From NCBI GenBank assembly GCA_940671915.1, contig CALNVZ010003430.1, positions 18,955,682-19,019,681 on the forward strand: DNA of 64,000 nt. The letters are read 5' to 3'. The notes beneath the pieces were generated by a model. That model searched no databases. It saw nothing but the letters and a program-made list of their open reading frames with translations, and was not told the DNA's origin. The position numbers and the translations under genes are program-made. Positions within the stretch are counted from its first letter, which is position 1. Every line of letters begins with the position of its first letter. The DNA comes from Paracentrotus lividus (taxonomy: Eukaryota; Echinodermata; Echinoidea; Camarodonta; Echinidae). This document shows positions 38,059 through 47,229 of the stretch, piece by piece.

Positions 38059-38219
38059 ATATAAATAGTGCATGCTCTACCATGCAACATACTAGATCAT
38101 GTGCACGACAAATATTAAATTATCCCGAGGGCACATTTATTTCACCGAGGCTGTAGGCCGAGGTGAAACAGATGTGCCCGAGGGATAATTTAGTATTTGG
38201 AGTTCATTTGGGAGTTCAT
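38059..38219. mobile_element. left part of an older hairpin element interrupted by element B
   Basis: 38109-38199 is a near-perfect hairpin: AAATTATCCCGAGGGCACAT, loop GAGGCTGTAGGCC, then the inverted copy ATGTGCCCGAGGGATAATTT. The segment 38059-38101 (core AATAGTGCATGC then ATGCAACAT) recurs inverted at 42714-42758, on the far side of element B. The simplest reading is that B inserted into a palindromic element of about 200 bp. The last 8 bases, GAGTTCAT, are the left target duplication of B. Confidence 0.65.
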
Positions 38220-38221
38220 CA

Positions 38222-38845
38222 GCGTTATCGGACAATACCCCGGCAATTACCCCGGAACTCCCGCCGGCAATTCCCCGCGGGAATTATCCTCGGCACCATT
38301 TACCCACCGGACAATACCCCCGAGACAATACCCGCGAGGAATCCCCAGGACAATTACCCCGCGACATTACCCATCCGGCAATTTTAACCCCCCTCGACAC
38401 GCGGACAATTACCCCCTGGACAATTACCCCCGGACAATTACCCCCCGGAACAATTACCCCCGGCAATACCCCGGACAATTCGCTCCGGACAATTACCCCG
38501 GACAATTACCCGGACAATTACCCCCGAGGACAATTACCCCCGAGGAGCAATTACCCTCCGGACAATTACCCCCGGACAATTACCCCCTTAGAGACAATTT
38601 ACCTTCTCCCCCGCGACGGAAATTCCCCCCGACAATAACCCCCCCGGACATTACCCCCCGGACAATTACCCCCGGCAATTACCCCGCGACAATTACCCCC
38701 CGACCAATTCCCGACTTACTCCCTGGACAATTCACCCAACCAGACATTGGGACATACCCCTGAGGACAATTACCCTCCTGAGGTGACAATTACCCCGGAC
38801 AATATCCCCTTCGAGGACTTACCCCGCCGGACATTCCCCTCACAG
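38222..38845. repeat. 15-bp array, outermost module of left arm of element B
   Basis: About 40 copies of GGACAATTACCCCCG, noisier than in element A, with many deletions in the C-run. It ends at a border segment, GGCGCCCATTGTGAGTCTCG (38868-38887), which is followed directly by a second array. Confidence 0.85.
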
Positions 38846-38959
38846 GCATGATGTATGAGACTCAAGTGGCGCCCATTGTGAGTCTCGCTCGCGAGGTTTT
38901 CGAATTTTTTCTCATCGATCTTATCTTAGAATTTCTCTTCTTCTCTTTCTCTTTTTATT

Positions 38960-39580
38960 TCGTTCGTGGACCAACTACCCCAGGGACAATTACCCCGGGC
39001 ACATTTACCCCGAACAATTATTCCCTGAGCAACTTAACCCACGCGTAACAATTACCAAGATACGCGAGACATTAATACCCCGAGGACAATCTACCCCCGT
39101 ACAATCTACCCCGGACAATTACGCCGACAAATTACCGCCAAGACCAAACGTTACCCGACGACTTTACCTCCGCGGAAACATTACCCCCCGGCTACAATTA
39201 CCCCCGGATCAATTACTCCGAAGGACAATACCCCGCCGGAACAATTTATCCGGACTAACCCCGAAGAATACCGCAAATTACCCCAAGGAAAATTACCCCC
39301 GAGGACAATTACTCCCCGGACACATTTACCCCGTAAGACATTACACCGATCAATCTATCCAAGACATTACCCCGAAAATTACGCCAAGGAATTACCCCTC
39401 CGAGGACAATATACCCGGCAATCACCCCGGAGGACAATTACCCCCGAAACAATTATCCCGGACAATACCCTCGAACAATTAACCGCCGACTTACCCAAGG
39501 GAAAATTACCCCCCGAGGACAATTCCCCGGACAATTACCCCGAGGACATTTACCCCGGACACTCTACCCCCCCTCTTCCA
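38960..39580. repeat. 15-bp array, second module of left arm of element B
   Basis: A second, more diverged array of the same unit. It is followed by a second border segment (CAAGCGGACGCCCATTGGTG near 39598) and the CT-rich tract. The array-border-array-border order implies duplication of an arm module, or a truncated second copy inserted in or fused to the first. Confidence 0.8.
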
Positions 39581-39985
39581 CCTGGCAATTGATTTGGATC
39601 AAGCGGACGCCCATTGGTGAGTCCTCCGTCCTGGTGTCGCAAGTTTTTCGAATTATTTTCTATGTAGATCTTATTTAATGGCTTTCTCTTTCCCTTTTTT
39701 TTTATTTATCTTTCTCCTTGTTCTCTATATCTCTGCCTCTTCTCTCTCTCTCTCTCTCTCTCTCAGCACACACTTTCTTTTTTTCCTTTTTTCCTTTTTT
39801 CTTCCTTTCCGTTTAAGTTAATAATTTTAATAATAATATATCATTATAGCTATTTATATCGCCGACTAACCTAGTAAATTTCGTTGGCGCAGGTACATTA
39901 TTACCGGGTCTAGCCATAGCTCGCCCATTATAAGGCGCTTCTATAGCCGATTCGAGGACATCTCTTTCCTACGGTACCCCATTAC

Positions 39986-40485
39986 TTATGCGGCTGGTCA
40001 CAAACTCGTCGTAGGCTACCGGGCACGGCCATCACGTAGCTGCGGTGCTATGTGTCCCCCAAATCCAATTTTTTTTTTTTGGGCGCCCGGCGGCCCCGCC
40101 CGCCCTACACCCCCCCCCGCGGCCCCCCCCCCCCCACCCCCCCCCCCCCCTCCCCACGTAGCCCCCTGATGGTGCAGCCCCCCCCGGTGGCGCACTGCGC
40201 TCGTGATTGTTTTGCGTTTCTCCCTAGGGGACCGCCTGCCTTGGCCGGTGATGCTAGGGTGGGGGCCGATCAACCTATTTAATGCTGACCAGGGGGGGTT
40301 CTGTGTTAACTTCTGCGATTCTCGCGCGGTTTTCTATTCGCTAAGCGTGGATGTCAGAAAATTACTGCAACGGTCGTGCGTGCATTGCTACCCTTCGAGT
40401 ACCTCCGCGGCGGCACGAATTGTCTACGACAATCCACCGTTAGGGCAGTTGCACCGTCGATATCGCTCGACGTCGAGTTTACCGT
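39986..40485. mobile_element. inverted-repeat element nested inside the SINE of element B
   Basis: The left end TATGCGGCTGGTCACAAACT and following TCGTAGGCTACC match the right arm of the 36388-36644 element. 40290-40470 matches, inverted, its other half (CGGAGGTACTCGAAGGGTAG on the minus strand). It is about twice as long as that copy because of extra sequence near 40050-40290, mostly G/C runs. The right boundary is approximate. Confidence 0.6.
40060..40190. repeat. G/C homopolymer patch, sequence quality doubtful
   Basis: Runs of T, C and G, with long C stretches at 40109-40151. Given the nearby 854-N gap and the error-like noise in the arrays, this may be partly a sequencing or consensus artefact rather than real sequence. 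Confidence 0.6.
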
Positions 40486-41429
40486 CCCGCTGCCCCCTCT
40501 CCTGCGCCTCCCTGCCTTTATACTCGAGCGTGTCCGTTGCGCAGATGAGCAGGCATTTCTTGGCCAAGGATGCACTTAGTGGACCGATGGACGGGATTTC
40601 GACGCGTACCTATGTGATCGTGTCCGACGGATTCCATTCGACCACACCACCTCCACCCACTTTCCCCTTTTGTTTTGTTTTTGTTAGCGGAACGCTGTCT
40701 TCTGCGTCCCATGGAAAAAATGTGGGAGGAGGCTCCTATGCACCACAGCCCTGTTTGGATACCATGCATCAGAAAATATGTAATGAGCCCTCATATTCCC
40801 ATCGGATGATTCAGCAAAATAACTGATCGCGAACCATTGGTTTCTATTTGCGGTCATCTGGGCCATAACGCAATAACTTATGTTGATATTTATTTTACGA
40901 TTAACCTTATTTTTAATAAAATGTTATTAAGCTTTAGTTATTTTTCACTTATTTGTTAATTTTGGAGTTTTATATATGCCTTTATTGCGCGCCCTTAGAC
41001 CATGGGTTCAGACCAAGGTTTTATCCATTTTTTTGTGGAATTAAACAAAAATTAATTAAAATCATTCAGTTGGATCAGAGATGAATCATGAGATATTCGA
41101 CGTTTATTTTATGTGTTTTGTGTCTTTCATGATGTTCAAATTGTTTGTTCTAAATAAAAGGTAATATGGAGGGCGTTACATATTTCTGATGCTATATAAG
41201 TATCCAAGGGGGGGGGGGCTTGGGGCTCAGCCCCCCCCTCCCTTTTTTCATGGCGCAGATGGTGAGGGGGGGGAGGAAAAGCAGGAAAAAGAGAAATGAG
41301 AGAGAGCAAGGAGAAAGAGAATATGAAAGAGAAGAGATATTCATTATGTAAAATCAAGTAGAAAATAATTAGAAAACCTGCGAACGAGCGGAGACCCGAC
41401 AATGGCCGCCGCTTGATTTAACATCAATG

Positions 41430-41612
41430 CCTGTGAGGGGGGTAATTGTCGTCGGGGGGAGTTGACGGGTTGAACTCTCGGGGATTGTCGGTATTGTCCG
41501 GGGGGTAATTGTACGGCAGGGTAATGTCTCGGGAGGTAAGAGTGTCCGGGGGTAATTGGTCCTGGGGAGTGCGTAATTTGTCCGGGGCCTAGGTACACTT
41601 GTTCCGAGTCGG
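41430..41612. repeat. inverted 15-bp array of right arm of element B, before the gap
   Basis: Degenerate GGGGTAATTGTC units running into the run of Ns. Unit boundaries are poorer here than anywhere else in the window. Confidence 0.75.
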
Positions 41613-42466
41613 NNNNNNNNNNNNNNNNNNNNNNNNNNNNNNNNNNNNNNNNNNNNNNNNNNNNNNNNNNNNNNNNNNNNNNNNNNNNNNNNNNNNNNNN
41701 NNNNNNNNNNNNNNNNNNNNNNNNNNNNNNNNNNNNNNNNNNNNNNNNNNNNNNNNNNNNNNNNNNNNNNNNNNNNNNNNNNNNNNNNNNNNNNNNNNNN
41801 NNNNNNNNNNNNNNNNNNNNNNNNNNNNNNNNNNNNNNNNNNNNNNNNNNNNNNNNNNNNNNNNNNNNNNNNNNNNNNNNNNNNNNNNNNNNNNNNNNNN
41901 NNNNNNNNNNNNNNNNNNNNNNNNNNNNNNNNNNNNNNNNNNNNNNNNNNNNNNNNNNNNNNNNNNNNNNNNNNNNNNNNNNNNNNNNNNNNNNNNNNNN
42001 NNNNNNNNNNNNNNNNNNNNNNNNNNNNNNNNNNNNNNNNNNNNNNNNNNNNNNNNNNNNNNNNNNNNNNNNNNNNNNNNNNNNNNNNNNNNNNNNNNNN
42101 NNNNNNNNNNNNNNNNNNNNNNNNNNNNNNNNNNNNNNNNNNNNNNNNNNNNNNNNNNNNNNNNNNNNNNNNNNNNNNNNNNNNNNNNNNNNNNNNNNNN
42201 NNNNNNNNNNNNNNNNNNNNNNNNNNNNNNNNNNNNNNNNNNNNNNNNNNNNNNNNNNNNNNNNNNNNNNNNNNNNNNNNNNNNNNNNNNNNNNNNNNNN
42301 NNNNNNNNNNNNNNNNNNNNNNNNNNNNNNNNNNNNNNNNNNNNNNNNNNNNNNNNNNNNNNNNNNNNNNNNNNNNNNNNNNNNNNNNNNNNNNNNNNNN
42401 NNNNNNNNNNNNNNNNNNNNNNNNNNNNNNNNNNNNNNNNNNNNNNNNNNNNNNNNNNNNNNNNNN
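41613..42466. other. assembly gap (854 N)
   Basis: Unknown bases. The sequence on both sides is the inverted 15-bp array of element B, so the gap most likely holds more of the same array and its true length is unknown. An open frame reported across it is meaningless. Confidence 0.98.
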
Positions 42467-42703
42467 GAGGGGGTAATTGTCCGGGGGGTAATCTGTCCAG
42501 GGGGGTAATTGTCCGGGTGGGGTTAATTGTCCTGGGGTAATTGTCCGAGGGGGTAATTGTCGCGGGGGGTAATTTCCTCGGGGGTAATTGTCCTCGGGGG
42601 GTAATGTCCGGGGGTAATTGTCCGGGCGGGTAATTGTCCTCGGGGGGTAATTGTCCGGGGGTAATTGTCCGGGGGTAATTGTCCAGGGGGTAATTGTCCT
42701 AAA
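42467..42703. repeat. inverted 15-bp array of right arm of element B, after the gap
   Basis: About 16 copies of GGGGGTAATTGTCC, ending with TAATTGTCCTAAACCG at the outer end of the element. Confidence 0.85.
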
Positions 42704-42713
42704 CCGGAGTTCA

Positions 42714-42758
42714 CATAGTCAGTAATGTTGCATTAATAGATGCATGCACTATTTTTAT
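42714..42758. repeat. right arm of the older hairpin element around element B
   Basis: Inverted match to 38059-38101 (here ATGTTGCATTAATAGATGCA, then TGCACTATTTTTATAG), with one gap and several substitutions. It begins at the right target duplication of element B. Confidence 0.6.
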
Positions 42759-43606
42759 AGTAATAGACCCCTAGATCTTTGACCTTGCCTATCTGGTTTA
42801 TCTTGACAATGTTTGCCAAACTTTTGGTGCTAATTAAGCTATTGTGACGTATATTGTCGCTCCGCGTATCTATTGTTGTGCGCACCATTTTACTGTTATT
42901 ACGCCTTGCGCAACAAGGCAATCCATTTCACCATTCATTTAACACAGGTAAAACCGTTCAATTATAACAAAAAAACCGTTCAATATTAACCAAAAAACCG
43001 TTCACTATAACAAAAACGTGAATGACACGTGACATCATTTCAACCAATCACAACTCTTAAAATACTACCACTATTTACTATAGCATGTTAGTGGTCGATT
43101 TGTCGTAAGCCTTAAGGTATGACTGGATGCACCGATCTGCGAAGGTATATTCATCTCAGGGGGTTAGTACCCTATGTCCACCGGCCATCACAGTTGGTTT
43201 TGTAATTGCCTCTGAGACGTGGATTCCCGCATGGGGTTATTACAGAAGAACGAGCAGAAAATGACCCCGTGGTTTCCCGACAATTGGAACCAATCCTTCT
43301 TGTCGAACGACAGTGAATGATGTATAAAATATAAACAAAACATCTAAACCGCGATCTTTTTATTTTTTCTTCATTTATGCTAGTTAATGTTACACGATTA
43401 ACATGGTGCAACATTGAAGAATCTTCCAAATATTAAAGATGTAAATGTTTATTAAATACCGTAGTCTGATTGAAATATAAGTGCAACAATAGGATTTAGT
43501 CATATCAATAATCTTTTATGACGGACAGTATATTGTCAGTAACAGAATTCATACAATGTTTGTTTGATTCTGACTAAGCCCCACACTTCAACCTTATAAC
43601 AAACAC
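42759..43606 (+). other. intron 1, nothing recognised; short CCGTTCA repeats
   Basis: Three tandem copies of a unit of about 22 bp, AAAACCGTTCAATATAAC, lie at 42950-43015. The rest is AT-rich with no exon visible. Confidence 0.55.
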
Positions 43607-43774
43607 CTAGGCCCATATTCTGCTATGAACACTGGGTTTGCATGCGTCGAAAGTTCGTACAAAGCTATTGTGCCCGGTTGCGCGATCCTTTTGTCTGATG
43701 CAGATCGCACAATAGCTTTGTACGAACTTGCGACGCATACAAACTCAGTCTTCATTGTGGAATATGGGCCCTAG
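43607..43774. mobile_element. 168-bp palindromic element (MITE-like)
   Basis: The left half, from CTAGGCCCATATTC through GCGTCGAAAGTTCGTACAAA to GCTATTGTGC, is matched inverted by the right half ending GAATATGGGCCCTAG. Arms are about 70 bases with roughly 10 differences. 43790-43900 repeats diverged pieces (GTACGGTGCTATTGTGCGATC, split by substitutions), suggesting a second, decayed copy next to it. Confidence 0.75.
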
Positions 43775-45389
43775 GGTTTAAAACCCTATGGAAGTTTCCT
43801 TTCGTACTGGAAGTTTTTTTCTTGTACGGTGCTATTGTGCGATCCTATTGTTTAATGTCGTACAACTCTAGACTTCGTAGTAAAATACGGGCCTAAGCAT
43901 TTCAAAATACTTTTTAAATTGTGTATCTGGAAAGCATGGATTAATAGTTTGAAAAATCAAATCTGAGGTTGCCAGACGATGTAGTACAATTAATATTGCC
44001 ACTCTTACGAAATCCGATGAAATTGGATCAAATAAAATCGAAATATGTTTAGTTTATGAAATCTTTTTCGTGGCTAAGACTTTAGACTCAGGTTACCAAG
44101 ACTCAACCCTGCATAATCCAGGTTAGGTCACAACGTGCGTACGTAATGCGTGAATGTAGGCATAAAATGTGCTCTAATCCTCTCAAAATTGCTTTTTTGA
44201 CGAGAAATTCTTCATGCAAACTTTGCTTTAGGCTATTCCAGTACCTCATGAATCTTTCAAGACATTATGGTTCACTGGCCGTTTCAAGGTTTGGATATGA
44301 AGAGGACTTTATATACAAACGTGATCATATATACGCAAGTCAAGCGTTTTTACCACAATATCTTTACTTTTTGAGTTGAAGGCAGGGTCAACGCTAGGCC
44401 ATTTGCGAATACGAAGGCGAATTTTGTCAACTAACCAACTCGAGCAATATGGAGAGACAAAAAACAGGCACCTTCATTGTTTATGTTTAAGTTTATTGAA
44501 CATGTATTCAATTGCAATAATCACAAACATTACAGATGCCATCAAGTTGAATTAGAAAAGGCGTAGCTCATGAGGTATTGGAGAAAAATTATCATACACA
44601 GATCGAAGGGAGTCTATCAACAAACAGGTGGCATTACCCAACTACTTTAAATAGCAGATAACACTATACGTGGACAATATTGCAAACTCCTGAACAAGAA
44701 GAAGGAAAAGGAAACTATGACGTCATGACTTATCCATGACCTTCATTTTCCCTTGTTGTCGGATTTAAACTCAATTTCCCAATAACCTTTTCGTCTATAT
44801 GTCATTAAAACGATTGTTTATGATACTACAAATTTCGATGAAACTTTGAATACAATACTGCACGATGTACAAGGCTTAATTTGTTTGCTCGAGAGAATGG
44901 TACGTTAAGACGTTTCACTATAAGAGAACATGGAACATCATAAGTGAACCCTTTCATAATTTCTTTTCATTTAAACTCTTCTTAGTTAATAATTTTGGAC
45001 CAAAACATTTCCAAGAAAACAATCTTTGTCCTACAGATGTTTGTCGGATTCAAGGAATATAGAGAATGGGAAATGAACGATTATGGCGATATGCTGTGTA
45101 GCTATCATATGTTGTTTATCCTGGAGTGTTATTCTTCTGTGTCTCCAAAGACCTATTCCCAAGACTAAATGAAATAAAAAGTAACGTTTTCCTCCATCCT
45201 TCAACCAGTCTATAAAGATAGAATCACGTCTGCCCAGTGGTTGTAACAAGAAGAATCTTCAGAAAATCAATATGGTGCACTTTATCCGGTTCCTTCTCAA
45301 ATTAAGATGTATTGATTGTGATTGGAGAACGGGGAGTTGGTGGAGCTACACGTCACTATCGTTTTCCCTCTGTGACCATAAAACATCTT
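43775..45389 (+). other. intron 1, nothing recognised
   Basis: Contains the decayed palindrome remnant at 43790-43900 and otherwise unique-looking AT-rich sequence. No exon, RNA gene or transposon end was found. Confidence 0.55.
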
Positions 45390-46600
45390 GAATCGCCGAT
45401 CAGCTGATTAAATTGTGTAAATAAAATAACACACACTGATTCCCACTGGCATGAAGGCGGAGCCGTTTAGATGGGTTTAGATGGGTTGCGTTGTCAGAAT
45501 AACATGTACATGTCGGAAACGACGACCAGACAGTTTTACAAACAGTCTTTGAGGGTCGTGACGTTTTTAGATTTGCTACATGATCGACATACATTCCTTG
45601 ATCAAAGCGACCTTCGCTTGTCCGTTGTTATCTACTGTTGATAAGAAACTACCGAAATCTAATCTGAATGGATGTCGTGATTCAATGATACCTGACTTTT
45701 AACATTATGACTCCAGTATCCAACAAATTTTAATTTGTAGACAACATGAGCTTGTTTCGAAACCACGAATGTCCCACGACAACAAAGCATGTTCCTATGA
45801 ATTAATTGTCTACCACAAACTGTCTCTGTGAGTCAAATGGGCTTAGGAGTATGCACATGACATCCCTTTCCTGCTTAAACAAGGAAATGCTCGTCCCTTT
45901 TTAAGATCCACTCTTGATGTGAAACTACCGGATTTTAAAGTGCATACATTTATATGAAGAGCTCGATTCCAAAAGGGACTAGATCCACTTTTGATGAAAA
46001 TTGACTTATTGATATCAGGACTTTGTTTAGGTACGTACCCATGTTTGAACAAAACCTGAATTGTGAATGCAACTTTCAAAAATTGCGACTTTTAATTCCA
46101 ATTTTCCATAGACGCCTGTACAAAATCTGGCAAAGAAATGTCGTTTACTCTGAAGTTACAAAAGTGGATTTAGTCCCTTTTGGAATGAAACTCTTCATAT
46201 GTAATTATTTAGTGAGAGTTCACCTTATTTGGAACCTTTCAGACATTGACATTGTGACACGGGATTAGTGTGGTGAAACGTGATTTTAATTATCTTGAAA
46301 GGGCACATTTCGCATCCTTATCCAAATAGCAGTCCTTTTGGCACTCCTCATACAACAGGATCTGGATTTAGAACATGAATGTAACACAACAGCAAACCTC
46401 ATTTTGTTACAAAAATGTAACTCGGCGATCAGCTAAATAAAATGTGAAAATAAAAAAAAATCATTAAACAGTCTCTAGGAGTATAATGGCTGTAGAAAGT
46501 GTGCACATTACGTCCAAGTTTGGATCAAAATAGTCTTTGCCTGCTTTTGTTATCTACTTTACATATGAAACTATCGAGGTTTAAGATGGATTTTTCTATA
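45390..46600. repeat. diverged duplicated segments around a MITE
   Basis: Pieces recur in the same order about 0.9-1.0 kb apart. CGATCAGCTGATTAAATTGT (45397) matches CGATCAGCTAAATAAAATGT (46427). TTGTTATCTACTGTTGATAA (45625) matches TTGTTATCTACTTTACATAT (46547), each followed by a GAAACTAYCGA-like line. A third partial copy lies near 45840-45940. This looks like an old local duplication later hit by a short transposon. Confidence 0.45.
45952..46200. mobile_element. 249-bp inverted-repeat element (MITE-like), copy 2
   Basis: The left arm starts ATATGAAGAGCTCGATTCCA and the right arm ends TGGAATGAAACTCTTCATAT. Inverted repeats are about 42 bases with five mismatches, sharing the core AAAAGGGACTA and ATCCACTTTTG. 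The right arm is identical to the copy at 4241-4281. Confidence 0.8.
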
Positions 46601-46626
46601 TAGCAAAACACTGACTTTGAAACCCA

Positions 46627-46893
46627 ATGGCCCAATTTCACAAAGGTGGATTCTGCAAAATCCATGGTTTCAACCCTGGATTTAACCTAGGGTTGGACCT
46701 AGGATTTTCAAAATGGTATTCACAAAGGTGGACTCGACTGAATCCACAGATCCACATTGTCATAAAATGTGATAATTTGGGTCAACTGTTGGTGAATCAT
46801 AAACTAGTGGATCCATTGAGCCGTCAATTAAAAAACCCACGGATCCATGGATCCGTGGGTTTTGCAGAATCCTCCTTTGTGAATTCGGGCCAA
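46627..46893. mobile_element. 267-bp inverted-repeat element (MITE-like)
   Basis: The left end TGGCCCAATTTCACAAAGG and the right end complement TTGGCCCGAATTCACAAAGG pair over about 40 bases. Internally there are more copies of the CACAAAGGTGGA word (46731) and a perfect hairpin, AACCCACGGATCCATGGATCCGTGGGTT, at about 46835-46862. No coding frame makes sense. Confidence 0.75.
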
Positions 46894-47084
46894 TGAAAAC
46901 AGCGTCAGAGTTCTTTCACCAAATCTCAGAGTGCAACTCTTTCATTTTGTATAAGGCAGAAGGGCCTTATGTCATACATGTACCTTTTTACACAATGACC
47001 TTGATGTTGAAAATGCCATGTTGATATGGTATCTTGAAATGTGACACGATTCGCCACTGCAATATGCTGTTCCTCTGGAAACGG

Positions 47085-47229
47085 TCTGGGGGGCATTTCA
47101 TCAAAGGACTTGTCAGACATTTTATCCGACATATTTGCTCTCAGCCAATCAGATTCAAGAATTTCAGTAGCTTATAACAGTTTGTCGGATAAAACGTCCG
47201 ACAAGTCCTTTGATGAAATGCTCCCCAGA
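47085..47229. mobile_element. 145-bp inverted-repeat element (MITE-like)
   Basis: The left end CTGGGGGGCATTTCATCAAA and the right end complement CTGGGGAGCATTTCATCAAA continue inward through GGACTTGTC and a TTTTATCCGACA segment, giving arms of about 50 bases with four or so mismatches. The middle is about 45 bases. No gene content. Confidence 0.8.

Larger units (their letters stand above)
39812..40645 (-). mobile_element. tRNA-derived SINE in element B, split by another insertion
   Basis: Reverse-complement copy of the SINE at 2580-2876. The tail and body are at 39812-39985 (including GGTACCCCATT, the complement of AATGGGGTACC). The remaining body and tRNA-like head are at about 40490-40645 (CCATTCGACCACACCACC is the complement of the start). 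The gap between the halves is a GCGGCGGTCACAACT-family element. Its place relative to the arm parts is the same as in element A. Confidence 0.7.
38220..42706. mobile_element. TU-like foldback transposon, element B (inverted relative to A)
   Basis: Same parts as element A in reverse order. Ends are CAGCGTTATCGGACAAT on the left and the complement of CGGTTTAGGACAATTAC on the right. Target duplications are GAGTTCAT (38212-38219) and GAGTTCAC (42707-42714), one mismatch. Parts: 15-bp arrays, border segments at 38846-38940, 39585-39670 and 41350-41430, a CT-rich tract at 39680-39810, SINE, inner segment at 40690-40800, and AT-rich centre at 40800-41180 (the reverse complement of 2059-2436 with substitutions). 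The right inner segment is at 41190-41260 and a GA tract at 41265-41340. The right array contains 854 Ns. The left arm has two array-plus-border modules where A has one. No coding capacity is seen. Confidence 0.8.

Noticed and set aside
40203-40826. 207-codon open frame
   Set aside because: It crosses a nested MITE, two SINE parts and the inner segment of element B; composition is repeat-driven and no domain is visible.
41599-42540. 313-codon open frame
   Set aside because: Nearly all of it is the run of Ns; no real sequence supports it.
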